Shown: positions 33,201 to 41,562, numbered from the stretch's first letter. The stretch is DNA of 48,825 nt from Glaciecola sp964418575 (GCA_964418575.1 CAYQMI010000013.1:1-48825), one strand, 5' to 3'. Translations and numbers: made by a program. The notes: a model not told the origin generated them from the letters alone.

Positions 33201-34689
33201 GGCGGCACTTATTTCAGTCAAACTAGTCTCTGAACCAGGGGTTGGTACAATTGCGACAGGTGTTGCTAAAGCTTATGCCGACCTCATTACAATATCGGGC
33301 TACGACGGCGGCACGGGTGCAAGCCCGCTTACATCAGTAAAGTATGCAGGTAGCCCTTTCGAACTAGGCCTAGCTGAAACCCAACAAGCATTAGTTGAAA
33401 ACGGCCTTCGTCACAAAGTTAGAGTGCAAACCGACGGCGGACTTAAAACTGGCTTAGATATTGTAAAAGCAGGTATTTTAGGCGCCGAAAGTTTTGGCTT
33501 TGGCACTGGACCGATGGTTGCACTAGGCTGTAAGTACTTGCGTATTTGTCACTTAAATAACTGTGCGACAGGCGTGGCAACTCAAGATGCTAAACTGCGT
33601 GATAACTACTTTATAGGCTTGCCTGAAATGGTCATGAACTACTTTAAGTTCGTTGCCCAAGAAGTACGTGAAATCATGGCCAGCATTGGCATAGCAAACT
33701 TCCAAGATTTAGTAGGGCGCACGGAGCTACTAAGCTTGCTAGACGGACAAACCGCAAAACAAGCTAAGCTTGATCTTTCACCTTTGCTTGAAAAACCGAA
33801 GGCGGGAAACCACACCAAGCTATTTTGTTCTGAAGTAACAAACTCGCCTATCGACAAGGGCATATTAAATAAGCAAATATTGGCCGACGCTGAAAAAGCG
33901 GTACTTGGTAAACGTTCAGTTAATCTGAAATACGCTGTGCGCAATACTGACCGTTCCATTGGTGCAACGCTATCGGGATTCATTGCGAAAAACTTCGGTA
34001 ATGCGGGTGTTGAGGATTCACCGATAAAAGTCAAACTTAGTGGCACCATTGGGCAAAGCTTCGGCGTATGGAATTCAGGCGGCTTGCACATGCACCTAGT
34101 GGGCGATGCAAACGACTACGTGGGTAAAGGAATGACAGGCGGGAAGCTTGTGATTAATCCACCGGCGAATGTTTCGTTTGATGCTCACAACAGCGCCATT
34201 ATGGGCAATACCTGTTTGTATGGCGCAACTGGCGGTAAACTTTATGCTGCAGGTCGTGCTGGAGAGCGCTTTGCCGTTCGAAACTCCGGTGCTATCGCCG
34301 TGATTGAAGGCATTGGTGATAACGGTTGTGAGTATATGACAGGTGGTATTGTTGCTATTCTAGGCGGTGTTGGCGTTAACTTTGGTGCAGGTATGACGGG
34401 CGGCTTTGCTTATCTATACGATGAGTTTAGTGACCTTGACCAGCGCATTAATCACGAACTAGTAGACGTACAGGGCATTGAAGATAAAGTTATATTATCG
34501 GAGCACTTACGCGGACTTATCAATGAGCATTATGAGGAAACTGGCAGTGCACATTCACTTCAGTTGTTGACTGAGTTTGGCAAGGAAATAAGAAACTTCC
34601 GCTTAGTTAAACCTAAAACCAGCGATGTGAAAAACCTGTTAGGTCACATTAGCCGCTCAAGCGCTGAACTGCGCATTCAAGCACAGTAG
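30223..34689 (+). CDS. gltB: Glutamate synthase (NADPH) large subunit GltB
   Basis: This 1488-residue enzyme is a full-length bacterial GOGAT alpha subunit. Domains: a class II glutaminase whose nucleophile is Cys13 in KDNCGFG (the first 12 residues would be removed), a central domain, an FMN-binding synthase barrel (GYDGGTGASPL, QTDGGLKTG), a 3Fe-4S cysteine cluster (CKYLRICHLNNC) and the C-terminal beta-helix GXGXG domain (about 1240-1480). It makes two glutamates from glutamine and 2-oxoglutarate. GAAGGAG precedes the ATG. It is followed 18 bases later by gltD. Confidence 0.98.
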   Translation: MGLYHVTDSKDNCGFGLIAHIKGEPSHNLVKTAIEGLDRMQHRGGVAADGKTGDGCGLLLQKPDSFFKKVASERNWTLNANYAVGMVFLSRDPIKASSARNLLNQELEKEMLSVVGWREVPVDESVLGDLAKTGVPQIEQIFVNAPSGWSPPDVERRLYMARRRAEKTLLEDEEFYVACLSAFVTIYKGLVMPKDLPAFYLDLADPDLQSSICVFHQRFSTNTLPKWPLAQPFRFLAHNGEINTIKGNRDWAIARTNKFATPLIPDLRDAAPFVNLTGSDSSSLDNMLELFLAGGMDLFRAMRLLVPPAYQNNKTMDPNLRAFYEFNSMHMEPWDGPAGIVMTNGRHVACNLDRNGLRPARYVITKDELITLASEIGIWDYRQEDVLEKGRVGPGEMLAVDTHTGKIWRSNEIDEDLKSRHPYAEWITSHIKRLTPIEHVDASQIGVRAYDDAQMAVYHKLFNYSYEEIQQVVKVLAKDGQEAVGSMGDDTPMAVMSSKNRTLYDFFRQQFAQVTNPPIDSLRENHVMSLATCIGREQNVFNETSGYAHRVLFESPVLTYTDLKQLREYDSKFYHYEKIDINYELSEGLEAAIVRVCDTVESAVKEKNAAFVILSDRNITKDKLPIPAAMAVGAVQRRLIETQLRCDANIVIETASARDPHHFAVLIGLGATAVYPFLAYETVEQLVQQKELDIAPLDAMLNYRKGINKGLYKIMSKMGISTIASYRSSKLFEAIGINDSVTELCFKGIPSRVQGASFEDFEQDVVNAARIAWLKRKTISHGGLLKYVHDGEYHAYNPDVVRSLQQAVVSGEYSDYQVFSNLVNGRNPSHLRDLMGLKSDLPPIDIDDVEPAESLFPRFDTAAMSIGALSPEAHEALAIAMNRLGGQSNSGEGGEDPKRFNTEKNSKIKQVASGRFGVTPHYLMNANVIQIKVAQGAKPGEGGQLPGDKVNKYIAELRFSVPGVTLISPPPHHDIYSIEDLAQLIFDLKQVNPAALISVKLVSEPGVGTIATGVAKAYADLITISGYDGGTGASPLTSVKYAGSPFELGLAETQQALVENGLRHKVRVQTDGGLKTGLDIVKAGILGAESFGFGTGPMVALGCKYLRICHLNNCATGVATQDAKLRDNYFIGLPEMVMNYFKFVAQEVREIMASIGIANFQDLVGRTELLSLLDGQTAKQAKLDLSPLLEKPKAGNHTKLFCSEVTNSPIDKGILNKQILADAEKAVLGKRSVNLKYAVRNTDRSIGATLSGFIAKNFGNAGVEDSPIKVKLSGTIGQSFGVWNSGGLHMHLVGDANDYVGKGMTGGKLVINPPANVSFDAHNSAIMGNTCLYGATGGKLYAAGRAGERFAVRNSGAIAVIEGIGDNGCEYMTGGIVAILGGVGVNFGAGMTGGFAYLYDEFSDLDQRINHELVDVQGIEDKVILSEHLRGLINEHYEETGSAHSLQLLTEFGKEIRNFRLVKPKTSDVKNLLGHISRSSAELRIQAQ

Positions 34690-34707
34690 CCTAGGGGTAG
34701 TATTAAT

Positions 34708-36123
34708 ATGGCGAAAAACGTATATCAATTTGTGGATGTTGCGCGCATCGATCCACCGAAAAAACCAATTATTATGCGCACAGAGGAATTTGGTGAGATT
34801 TATCAACCAATGACTGCTTCACAAGCCTCTGGACAAGCAGACAGATGCCTAGACTGCGGCAACCCTTACTGTGAATGGAAGTGCCCTGTGCACAATTACA
34901 TTCCACAATGGTTAGATTTAGCCAACGAAGGCAAAATTATTGAAGCGGCAGAGCTGTCTCACAAAACCAACAGCCTGCCAGAGGTTTGCGGTAGAGTTTG
35001 TCCGCAAGACAGACTTTGCGAAGGGGCCTGCACGCTCAATGATGACTTTGGTGCGGTAACCATCGGTAGTATTGAAAAATACATCACCGACACCGCATTT
35101 AAGATGGGCTGGCGTCCTGATATGTCAGGTGTTGAATGGACAGATAGAAAGGTCGCCATAATTGGTGCTGGACCTGCCGGCCTTGCCTGCGCAGACATCC
35201 TCGTGCGAAATGGCGTTAAACCTGTTGTATTTGATAAGTATGAAGAAATTGGCGGGCTTCTTACCTTCGGTATACCCTCTTTTAAGCTTGAGAAAGAAGT
35301 GATTCAACTGCGTCGTCAGATTTTTGCTGACATGGGCGTGGAGTTTAAGCTCAATGTAGAAATTGGCAAAGACATTCCTTTCCAATCGCTCATGGACGAA
35401 TACGATGCCGTATTTTTAGGCATGGGTACCTATACTGCCATGCAAGGTGGGTTTAGCAACGAAAAAGCCCAAGGTGTGTATGAGGCACTGCCCTTTTTAA
35501 TCGCTAATACCAATCGCGTTATGGGCATTGAAAAATCCCCCGAAGATTATATCGACATGCGCAATAAACGTGTTGTGGTGCTGGGGGGCGGTGATACAAC
35601 AATGGACTGCGTAAGAACATCTATACGTCAGGGCGCATCATCGGTGATTTGTGCGTACCGCCGCGATGAGCAAAGCATGCCTGGCTCGCGCAAAGAAGTT
35701 GTGAATGCAAAAGAAGAAGGCGTAGAGTTTCAGTTTAATATGCTGCCAAAAGACATTGCTGTAGACGAAAATGGACGCGCTATTGGTGTTCGCATGGTGA
35801 GAACAGAAATGGGAGCACCTGATGCAGCAGGAAGAAGAAGCCCGGTAGAGATACCTGGGTCTGCGCATATACTCGAGGCCGATGCAGTAATTATAGCCTT
35901 TGGCTTTTCACCGAGCCCTGCACCTTGGTTTGGCGAGGTCGGCATAATGTTAGATGAAAAAGGGCGGGTTCGCGCACCTGCTGCCGGTAAGTTTGCATTT
36001 CAAACTTCAAATCCAAAAATCTTCTCAGGTGGCGATATGGTGAGAGGATCAGATCTGGTAGTCACTGCAATCGACGAGGGTCGAAAAGCGGCTGAAGGGA
36101 TCTTGGATTATTTGGAGGTGTAA
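34708..36123 (+). CDS. gltD: Glutamate synthase (NADPH) small subunit GltD
   Basis: The protein is 471 residues. The N-terminal ferredoxin-like part has cysteines in RCLDCGNPYCEWKCP and CGRVCPQDRLCEGAC for 4Fe-4S clusters. It is followed by FAD-binding (AIIGAGPAGLA near residue 150) and NADPH-binding (VVVLGGGDTTMDC near residue 290) Rossmann motifs and FSGGDMVRGSDLVVTAI at the end. It feeds electrons from NADPH to GltB. A terminator follows at 36176. Confidence 0.97.
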   Translation: MAKNVYQFVDVARIDPPKKPIIMRTEEFGEIYQPMTASQASGQADRCLDCGNPYCEWKCPVHNYIPQWLDLANEGKIIEAAELSHKTNSLPEVCGRVCPQDRLCEGACTLNDDFGAVTIGSIEKYITDTAFKMGWRPDMSGVEWTDRKVAIIGAGPAGLACADILVRNGVKPVVFDKYEEIGGLLTFGIPSFKLEKEVIQLRRQIFADMGVEFKLNVEIGKDIPFQSLMDEYDAVFLGMGTYTAMQGGFSNEKAQGVYEALPFLIANTNRVMGIEKSPEDYIDMRNKRVVVLGGGDTTMDCVRTSIRQGASSVICAYRRDEQSMPGSRKEVVNAKEEGVEFQFNMLPKDIAVDENGRAIGVRMVRTEMGAPDAAGRRSPVEIPGSAHILEADAVIIAFGFSPSPAPWFGEVGIMLDEKGRVRAPAAGKFAFQTSNPKIFSGGDMVRGSDLVVTAIDEGRKAAEGILDYLEV

Positions 36124-36175
36124 ATAAGGAAGGAATAGTTTGCAGATTAGAGCTTATTTTTTCTACAATTCAGCG

Positions 36176-36213
36176 AAGGCTTAGCGCAGATAAGCGCTAG
36201 GCCTTTTTTATTT
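36176..36213 (+). terminator. Intrinsic terminator after gltD
   Basis: AAGGCTTAGCGC (36176-36187), loop AGATAA, and GCGCTAGGCCTT (36194-36205) form a 12-bp stem with a single T-G pair, followed by a T-rich tract. It ends the gltBD operon. Confidence 0.88.
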
Positions 36214-36436
36214 ACAATGAATAAAATCATTCGCAAAATTTACTCTTATGGTCATAATAATCGCCGATTCAGTGTTGCATTTAGCTATATCATTCAATAC
36301 CTAACTACTTGCAATGACACCCTTTTATATCATTACCCAGTTGTCAATGAGCGCCTATCTGGTAACCTTAGCGACATAAATTAGGTTTGACCTAGCGAGT
36401 CACGAAAGTCGCAAGCACATACAAAGAGGTTATTAA
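36214..36436. other. Intergenic region upstream of the acidic repeat protein
   Basis: Together with the terminator, this makes about 313 bases without a gene between gltD and the next start codon. It is AT-rich. A TTGACC lies near 36387 but no fitting -10 follows. AGAGG sits before the ATG at 36437. Nothing else is recognisable. Confidence 0.5.
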
Positions 36437-38169
36437 ATGAAATACATATCCATGCTTGTGGAAGTCACAAAACATATAGTGTTGTTACTTTTATTATTGG
36501 CCGCAAGCAAGTTGTTTGCGCAAGATACAAATCCAGAAGCTACACAAGACACTAAGCAAGTGACACTTGAAGATCCAGATACTGAAGCACTCCTTGCTGA
36601 GGCCTTATCGGCAAATAGCCTGCCACTAGCGGAGCAAAGTACAGCAGGAGCAAGTGACAGCGAAGACATACCTAGCGATAACACTGCAGCGAATGAAGCT
36701 ATGGACAATGAAGCAACCGAAGGTACCGCTGCGCAAGATACTGCGATGGATACAGCCGCCGGTGAAGAGCTTATGTCTGAAAGCATGGTTGCTGAAGAAG
36801 TCGTATCTAAAGAACTTATGTCTGAAAACATCGTTACCGAAGAAGTTGTATCTGAAGAACTTGTGTCTGAAAACATGATTACCGAAGCAGTCGTATCTGA
36901 AGAGCCTATGTCTGAAAACATCGTTACCGAAGAAGTTGTATCTGAAGAACTTGTGTCTGAAATCATGGTTACTGAAGAAGTAGCACCTGAAGCGCTTTTG
37001 TCTGATGAGGCGGCTACCAGAGATTATCCGGTTGAAGACCTCGCAGTCGAACAGATGCCTGAGCAAGAAGAAATAGCTCAAGNNNNNNNNNNNNNNNNNN
37101 NNNNNNNNNNNNNNNNNNNNNNNNNNNNNNNNNNNNNNNNNNNNNNNNNNNNNNNNNNNNNNNNNNNNNNNNNNNNNNNNNNCCGGTTGAAGACCTCGCA
37201 GTCGAACAGATGCCTGAGCAAGAAGAAATAGCTCAAGAAATTAATATGAACACAGACTCTACAGATGAGATTATGGTTGACGATACCAGTGCTGAGGAGC
37301 TATCAAATGAAGACGCATCTGTTGAAGATGGTCTCGAGGAAGTTCAAGCATCAGAGGAAACCGCTGCAACAGAGGAAGTCGTTTCAATAGAAGAAGTAGT
37401 TTTAGCTGAGGAAGTCGTTGTAGCTGAGGAAGTCGTTGTAGCAGAGGAAGTCGTTGTAGCAGAGGAAGTCGCTGTAGCAGACGAAATAGTCGTAGCTGAG
37501 GAAGTCGCTGTAGTAGAGGAAGTCGCTGTAGCAGACGAAATAGTCGTAGCTGAGGAAGTCGCTCCAGAAGAAGAAATGATGCCAGTAGATGAAGTCGTTG
37601 CAGCTGAGGAATCGGTAGATGATGAGCTCGCAGCTCAAGATTCGGCAATTGAAGAGCTACATTCTGGCGCCCCCCTCGATGAAGAAACCTCAGAAGAGAT
37701 TCCTGAAAATGCGATCGTAGCAGACACTACTCCAACGCCAAATAATGAATCAGGCGAATCGAGCATGACGATGGCTAGCTCAAATGCACAGCAAGAGACT
37801 GCCAAAGTAGTTGAAGACTTTGATTCTGAAACCGTCAGCAATCAGCAAACAGAGCAGGCGCCAACTCAAGCCTTTATACCGAAAGAGTACAGCCGCACAC
37901 AAGACTGCCCAACTGAGTTTTATGACGTTGCTATTCCAGAAGGCGGCAAACTTTGTCAGATTTTTGCCACCGACTTGCCAGCCAGTATGGTGTTTTTTGT
38001 GCCACAAACAACGCAATCAGTCGTTGATTTTTATCAAAACGGTCCATTATTTGGAACTGCCGAAATAAGTAAAACGCGCTACCTAATGACAAGCAGCGAC
38101 CGCAATATCACGCTAATTGTCTCGCCAGACGGCGAAGGTAGCCAAGTGGATGTGCTTGTAAAAAGATAG
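36437..38169 (+). CDS. Secreted acidic repeat protein, interrupted by an assembly gap
   Basis: I do not recognise this protein. It starts with a signal peptide (HIVLLLLLLAASKLFAQ), then a very acidic low-complexity region. This has five 15-residue repeats of the type SEELVSENMVTEEVV (36761-36985) and, after the gap, eleven 6-residue repeats of the type AEEVVV (37369-37566). A non-repetitive C-terminal domain of about 85 residues follows (CPTEFYDV...GGKLCQIF...VDVLVKR), with two cysteines that could form a disulfide. The 100-N run at 37083-37182 breaks the frame. Merging the identical 55-base flanks restores one frame of 525 residues, so the ATG at 37210 is an internal methionine, not a start. 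Extra repeat units may be missing. Confidence 0.7.
36761..36985 (+). repeat. Five tandem 45-bp units in the acidic repeat protein
   Basis: Units begin at 36761, 36806, 36851, 36896 and 36941. Each encodes 15 residues: an E-rich start, then (L/P)(M/V)SE, a hydrophobic pair and EEVV-like end. A degraded sixth unit follows. The unit length is a multiple of three, so unit gain or loss keeps the frame. Confidence 0.9.
37028..37082 (+). repeat. Left copy of a 55-base duplicate flanking the N gap
   Basis: These 55 bases are identical to 37183-37237, and they abut the N run exactly. An exact overlap that ends at the gap on both sides points to two contig ends that share an assembly overlap, not to biology. 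Confidence 0.9.
37083..37182. other. Assembly gap of 100 N
   Basis: The run is exactly 100 N, a common placeholder length for gaps of unknown size. It lies inside a repeat-rich gene and shifts the reading frame (746 bases from the start codon to 37183, not a multiple of three). Confidence 0.98.
37183..37237 (+). repeat. Right copy of the 55-base duplicate flanking the N gap
   Basis: Identical to 37028-37082. It encodes PVEDLAVEQMPEQEEIAQ in the same codon register as the left copy, so collapsing the two gives a continuous frame. Confidence 0.9.
37369..37566 (+). repeat. Eleven tandem 18-bp units (AEEVVV-type hexapeptides)
   Basis: The units encode TEEVVS, IEEVVL, AEEVVV three times, AEEVAV, ADEIVV, AEEVAV, VEEVAV, ADEIVV and AEEVAP. 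A higher-order repeat (ADEIVV-AEEVA) appears twice. The near-identity of the units indicates recent expansion by slippage or unequal recombination. Confidence 0.9.
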
Positions 38170-38306
38170 TTTCATAGAAAAGCGTCAAATAATTATGGAA
38201 GCGTAAATTTATTGGCATAGGCTTTGCTAAATTCCAATCAAACAAGCTATAGCGCCAAGTTTATTTTAAATAACATGGTTGCCTCGCATCATTTTTTGGA
38301 GTTTCA

Positions 38307-38909
38307 ATGGAATTTGCAATTATTTTATTAGCCGTATTAATTTGTGTTTCTGTATTAGCAGTGAAACTAAATGATAGTAAGCTCGCCTTTCCTTTTGCCG
38401 TCAAAAAACAACTATTCACGGCTGCAGAGCGTCAGTTTTTGCAGCTAATAGAACAAGCTGTAGGTGATGAATTCAGAGTAATGTGCCGCGTCAAGCTAAT
38501 CGATGTGCTGTCTTTGCGAAGCAACACCGATAAAAAAGTGGCTAACAGTGCCTTACTTAGAGCGGGTGGCAAACAAATCGACTTTGTTTTGTGTGACCGC
38601 AAAGATATGACCCCCATTATGGCTATCGACCTAGTATTTGGTATAGGAAAAGACGGGCATAACACTCAAAGAGACTTTTTTGTGAGCGGCGCCTTAGATA
38701 CCGCATCTATTCCACACGTGCGTATCAAAGCGAAAGGCGGATATAGCGTGACGGAAATAAGAGAGTGTATAGAAGCAAAGCTTATCCCGCTTCGTCGCCG
38801 TCAAGGTAAAATACCTTTTGCCGCCGCGCCGCAAGCTCAGGCTAGCATATTATCCACGACTAAGCGCCCCACCCGGCCATTAAGCCCCAGCAGACGCGCT
38901 GCCGCTTAG
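38307..38909 (+). CDS. DUF2726 domain protein, membrane-anchored
   Basis: The protein is 200 residues. An N-terminal hydrophobic segment (FAIILLAVLICVSVLAV) is followed by a DUF2726 domain: FTAAERQFLQLIEQAVGDEFRVMCRVKLIDVL, then KQIDFVLCDRKDMTPIMAIDLV, a layout reminiscent of the restriction-endonuclease-like nuclease fold. The tail (about 165-200) is basic and proline-containing. The function of DUF2726 is not established. TTTGGAGTTTCA precedes the ATG. The acidic repeat gene upstream is 137 bases away. Confidence 0.82.
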   Translation: MEFAIILLAVLICVSVLAVKLNDSKLAFPFAVKKQLFTAAERQFLQLIEQAVGDEFRVMCRVKLIDVLSLRSNTDKKVANSALLRAGGKQIDFVLCDRKDMTPIMAIDLVFGIGKDGHNTQRDFFVSGALDTASIPHVRIKAKGGYSVTEIRECIEAKLIPLRRRQGKIPFAAAPQAQASILSTTKRPTRPLSPSRRAAA

Positions 38910-38974
38910 ATAAGTGCTTGTATTTACGAATTAGGCGTCTATCATGGCGCTCAGTTTTTTATTGAGTTTGAGCA

Positions 38975-39673
38975 ATGACCATGAAAATAGCCATCATTGG
39001 AGCAATGGAAGAGGAAATCACCCTCTTACAAGAAAAGTTAACAAACAGCGAAACCCTAAACATATCTCACTTAGAAGTGTTCAAGGGCGAGATAAATAAA
39101 CATGAAATACTGCTAGTGCAAAGTGGTATTGGTAAGGTTGCCTCGGCGCTTGCTGCGTCTATTCTCATTCATGAATTTGGTCCTGATTTAGTGATCAACA
39201 CCGGCTCTGCTGGTGGTTTTGATCCACAGCTAAATATTGGAGACATCGTGATTGCAGATGCCTTAATGTATCATGATGTGGATGTTAGCCACTTCGGCTA
39301 TGAAAGAGGACAAGTGCCGGCTATGCCCAAGCAATATGTTGCCGACAGCCACGCTAGTGGGATTGCGTTTGAAGCAGCACAAGATTTAGAAAATATCCAA
39401 GTAAAAACAGGCCTAATCTGCAGCGGCGACAGCTTTATTGGTAGCGATGAGGCAGCCGCAGATATTCGCGCAGCCTTTCCTGCAATGAAAGCGGTAGAAA
39501 TGGAAGGCGCATCCATCGCACAAAGTTGCTACATGATGAATACCCCGTGTGTTGTTATTCGAAGCCTTTCAGATATAGCAGGCAAGACTTCAACAGTGTC
39601 ATTTGAAAGCTACCTAGAAAAGGCCGCGAAACATTCTGCGCTCTTAGTACTTGGTATGTTAGACAGGCTTTAA
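38975..39673 (+). CDS. mtnN: 5'-methylthioadenosine/S-adenosylhomocysteine nucleosidase MtnN
   Basis: The 232-residue protein begins MTMKIAIIGAMEEEI. It has NTGSAGGFDPQLNIGDIVIAD, SGDSFIG, the nucleoside-binding AVEMEGASIAQ and the catalytic aspartate region RSLSDIAG. It cleaves MTA and SAH (the latter to S-ribosylhomocysteine, the precursor of AI-2 if LuxS is present). An ATG two codons in (38981) is an alternative start. It leads a probable operon with the CbiB-like and btuF genes. Confidence 0.96.
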   Translation: MTMKIAIIGAMEEEITLLQEKLTNSETLNISHLEVFKGEINKHEILLVQSGIGKVASALAASILIHEFGPDLVINTGSAGGFDPQLNIGDIVIADALMYHDVDVSHFGYERGQVPAMPKQYVADSHASGIAFEAAQDLENIQVKTGLICSGDSFIGSDEAAADIRAAFPAMKAVEMEGASIAQSCYMMNTPCVVIRSLSDIAGKTSTVSFESYLEKAAKHSALLVLGMLDRL

Positions 39674-39676
39674 GCA

Positions 39677-40639
39677 TTGTTAGATTTATCTACTGGCGAA
39701 TTATCGCCAGTTGTTGTCACATCAAGTTCATTGCTCGTAGCATGGTTGCTACAACGATATATTCCCCTTGCCAGCAGCATAGATCCCATTGCCGTTTTCC
39801 GTTTTATTTGCGACCGCATGGGAAACAAAGTTTTGCCCAAAGCTCAGCAAACTTCACAACATTACATATCAGGTACACTCGCCTTAGTGGTGTTAGTGTT
39901 ACCGATATTAATCGTCACCTATCTCGTGGCTAGCATAGCTTCCTACCCTTTTATGTTTAACATTCTGATTCTGTATGTTTGCTTGCAATTTAGCTCACAA
40001 CAAAAAGCATGTGTGAATATTTATACTGCCCTTCAAAAACAAAAACCGGAGTTAGCTAAAGCGCTTCTAACACCACATGTTTTGCGCGATACCGACACTC
40101 TCTCAGTCGTTGGCATCGCTAAGGCATCGATCGAAATGTTTATTTTAAGGATAACTTACCAGCAAGTAGTAACGATTTTTTGCTTTGTTATCTCCGGCCC
40201 GGTTGGAAGCTTGGGCTATCGACTTTGTTATGAAGCTCAGCAGAGTTGGAATAGAAAACATGAACAGTTCGATCGTTTTGGCTTTTTCGCGCATTACCTT
40301 TGCAGTTTGATACAGTTTTTGCCGGTTCGTTTGTTTACCCTGCTGTTGTTGCTTATGAGCATAAATACAAACTCAATCAAGCATTTACTTAACTTATTTA
40401 ATAGGTCATTGTTATTTGGGAGCAACGGCGCATTTCTTCTCGCTACTGCCTCAAAGGTAATACATCGCAACATGAGCGGTGCGGTAAAGTACCAGCGCAT
40501 TAAACGCCGTAGGCCAAAGTTTATGGGGAAAGGAGAGCCAACAGCATCAAATATCCCTGAGATGATTGGGATATCTACAGGAGCAGTGTTACTGTATATG
40601 GTATTAATATTCGCCTTTTCAAACATCATACTAATTTGA
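39677..40639 (+). CDS. Divergent CbiB/CobD-like membrane protein
   Basis: This 320-residue membrane protein has several hydrophobic segments. Family resemblance to adenosylcobinamide-phosphate synthase (CbiB/CobD) rests on the LRDTDTLSVVGIAKASIE segment, GPVGSLGYRLCYEAQQSWN, DRFGFFAHYLCSLIQFLPVRL and its place between mtnN and btuF. The family's acidic motifs after the AxIE helix (roughly AEN..DG) and the N-T-L-D-S region are not preserved here, so catalytic activity is doubtful. The start is TTG at 39677, 3 bases after the mtnN stop. I leave the symbol empty for that reason. Confidence 0.75.
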   Translation: MLDLSTGELSPVVVTSSSLLVAWLLQRYIPLASSIDPIAVFRFICDRMGNKVLPKAQQTSQHYISGTLALVVLVLPILIVTYLVASIASYPFMFNILILYVCLQFSSQQKACVNIYTALQKQKPELAKALLTPHVLRDTDTLSVVGIAKASIEMFILRITYQQVVTIFCFVISGPVGSLGYRLCYEAQQSWNRKHEQFDRFGFFAHYLCSLIQFLPVRLFTLLLLLMSINTNSIKHLLNLFNRSLLFGSNGAFLLATASKVIHRNMSGAVKYQRIKRRRPKFMGKGEPTASNIPEMIGISTGAVLLYMVLIFAFSNIILI

Positions 40640-40641
40640 AT

Positions 40642-41508
40642 ATGAAGTTTAACAATAGTCCTTTTATATCGCTCTACCTTAGCATTTTGCTGTGTTTTTT
40701 AGCCCTTTCGAATGAGACTCAAGCAAAAGATACAGCCGGTAAGCAAAGCGAGGCTTCAACATTAAGAATTGTTGCATTGTCGCCACATTTAACAGAAATC
40801 GTCTTTGCTCTGAACTTAGGTGAATATCTTGTAGGTGTAAGTGATTTTAGCGATTACCCAGATGCAGCGAAAAGTCTACCTCGGGTGGTTAGTTATCAAG
40901 GCGCCAATATCCCCAATATTTTGCGTCTTAAACCTACGCACATTTTGGCATGGAAAGGAGGTAATAAAGATGTTGATATTGCCAAGCTTCAAAAAGCAGA
41001 TATTCCCGTCTATCTATCATCTATATACGATAGCACCACCCTAGTGCGCGACATAAAAGCCATTGCTAGCTTTTTAGGACAACCAGAGCGAGGAAGTGAG
41101 TTGGTATTGGACTTGAACAAGCGCATCGGCGCACTAAAAAAGCACTATCAAGGAAAGCATCAGCGCTATTTTTATTATCTCAGCAGCCAGCCAATAATGG
41201 CTTTAGGGAATGATCCTTGGTTAAATAACTTGCTATCCCTATGTGGCTTGCAAAACGTATTTGCCGATTCACTGGCTCCCTATCCCCAACTCAGCAAAGC
41301 ACAAATACTGAGAAAGTCACCTCAAATCATTATTTCCGCTGGGTCTGATAATTCATCGCAGCAAGGGCTTGAAGCGCAATGGCGGACCAATAGCCTTAAC
41401 TCGCAAGTCAAATTACTTAGGGCTAACCCTGATAAACTGCATCGTTTCACTGCAAGAGCAATTGATGAACTAGAAACTATTTGTCAACGAGCTTATGCAA
41501 ACCATTAA
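40642..41508 (+). CDS. btuF: Vitamin B12-binding periplasmic protein BtuF-like
   Basis: The protein is about 288 residues. A signal peptide (ISLYLSILLCFLALSNETQAK) is followed by a cobalamin/Fe3+-siderophore-type binding protein: LRIVALSPHLTEIVFALNLGEYLVGVSDFSDYPDAAKSLPRV, PNILRLKPTHILAWKGGN and the DPWLNNLLSLCGLQNVFAD region. It would deliver cobalamin to an inner-membrane BtuCD, not encoded here. The frame opens at TTG 40636, but the ATG at 40642 is preferred. It nearly abuts the CbiB-like gene, indicating co-transcription. Confidence 0.88.
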   Translation: MKFNNSPFISLYLSILLCFLALSNETQAKDTAGKQSEASTLRIVALSPHLTEIVFALNLGEYLVGVSDFSDYPDAAKSLPRVVSYQGANIPNILRLKPTHILAWKGGNKDVDIAKLQKADIPVYLSSIYDSTTLVRDIKAIASFLGQPERGSELVLDLNKRIGALKKHYQGKHQRYFYYLSSQPIMALGNDPWLNNLLSLCGLQNVFADSLAPYPQLSKAQILRKSPQIIISAGSDNSSQQGLEAQWRTNSLNSQVKLLRANPDKLHRFTARAIDELETICQRAYANH

Positions 41509-41562
41509 CTGAGAATTACAGTATATATTTCATATTTTAGTTAAAACGTAACGAGCACATAT

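Noticed and set aside
33639..34091. 150-residue minus-strand frame inside gltB
   Set aside because: Antisense to a highly conserved part of gltB and without recognisable features.
36433..36966. Minus-strand Ser/Asp-rich frame opposite the acidic repeats
   Set aside because: Its repeats are only the complement of the plus-strand repeat units; the plus frame has a signal peptide and a proper C-terminal domain.
36761..37566. Repeat block as a mobile element or phase-variable frameshift site
   Set aside because: The units are in-frame coding repeats of 45 and 18 bases with no transposase, inverted ends or out-of-frame slippage tract.
37271..37648. Minus-strand Leu/Arg-rich repeat frame (LLQRLPQL type)
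   Set aside because: A shadow of the 18-bp repeats read backwards.
37210..38169. Separate gene starting at the ATG at 37210
   Set aside because: The ATG is inside the duplicated 55-base flank, has no signal peptide or ribosome site, and becomes an internal methionine once the gap is closed.
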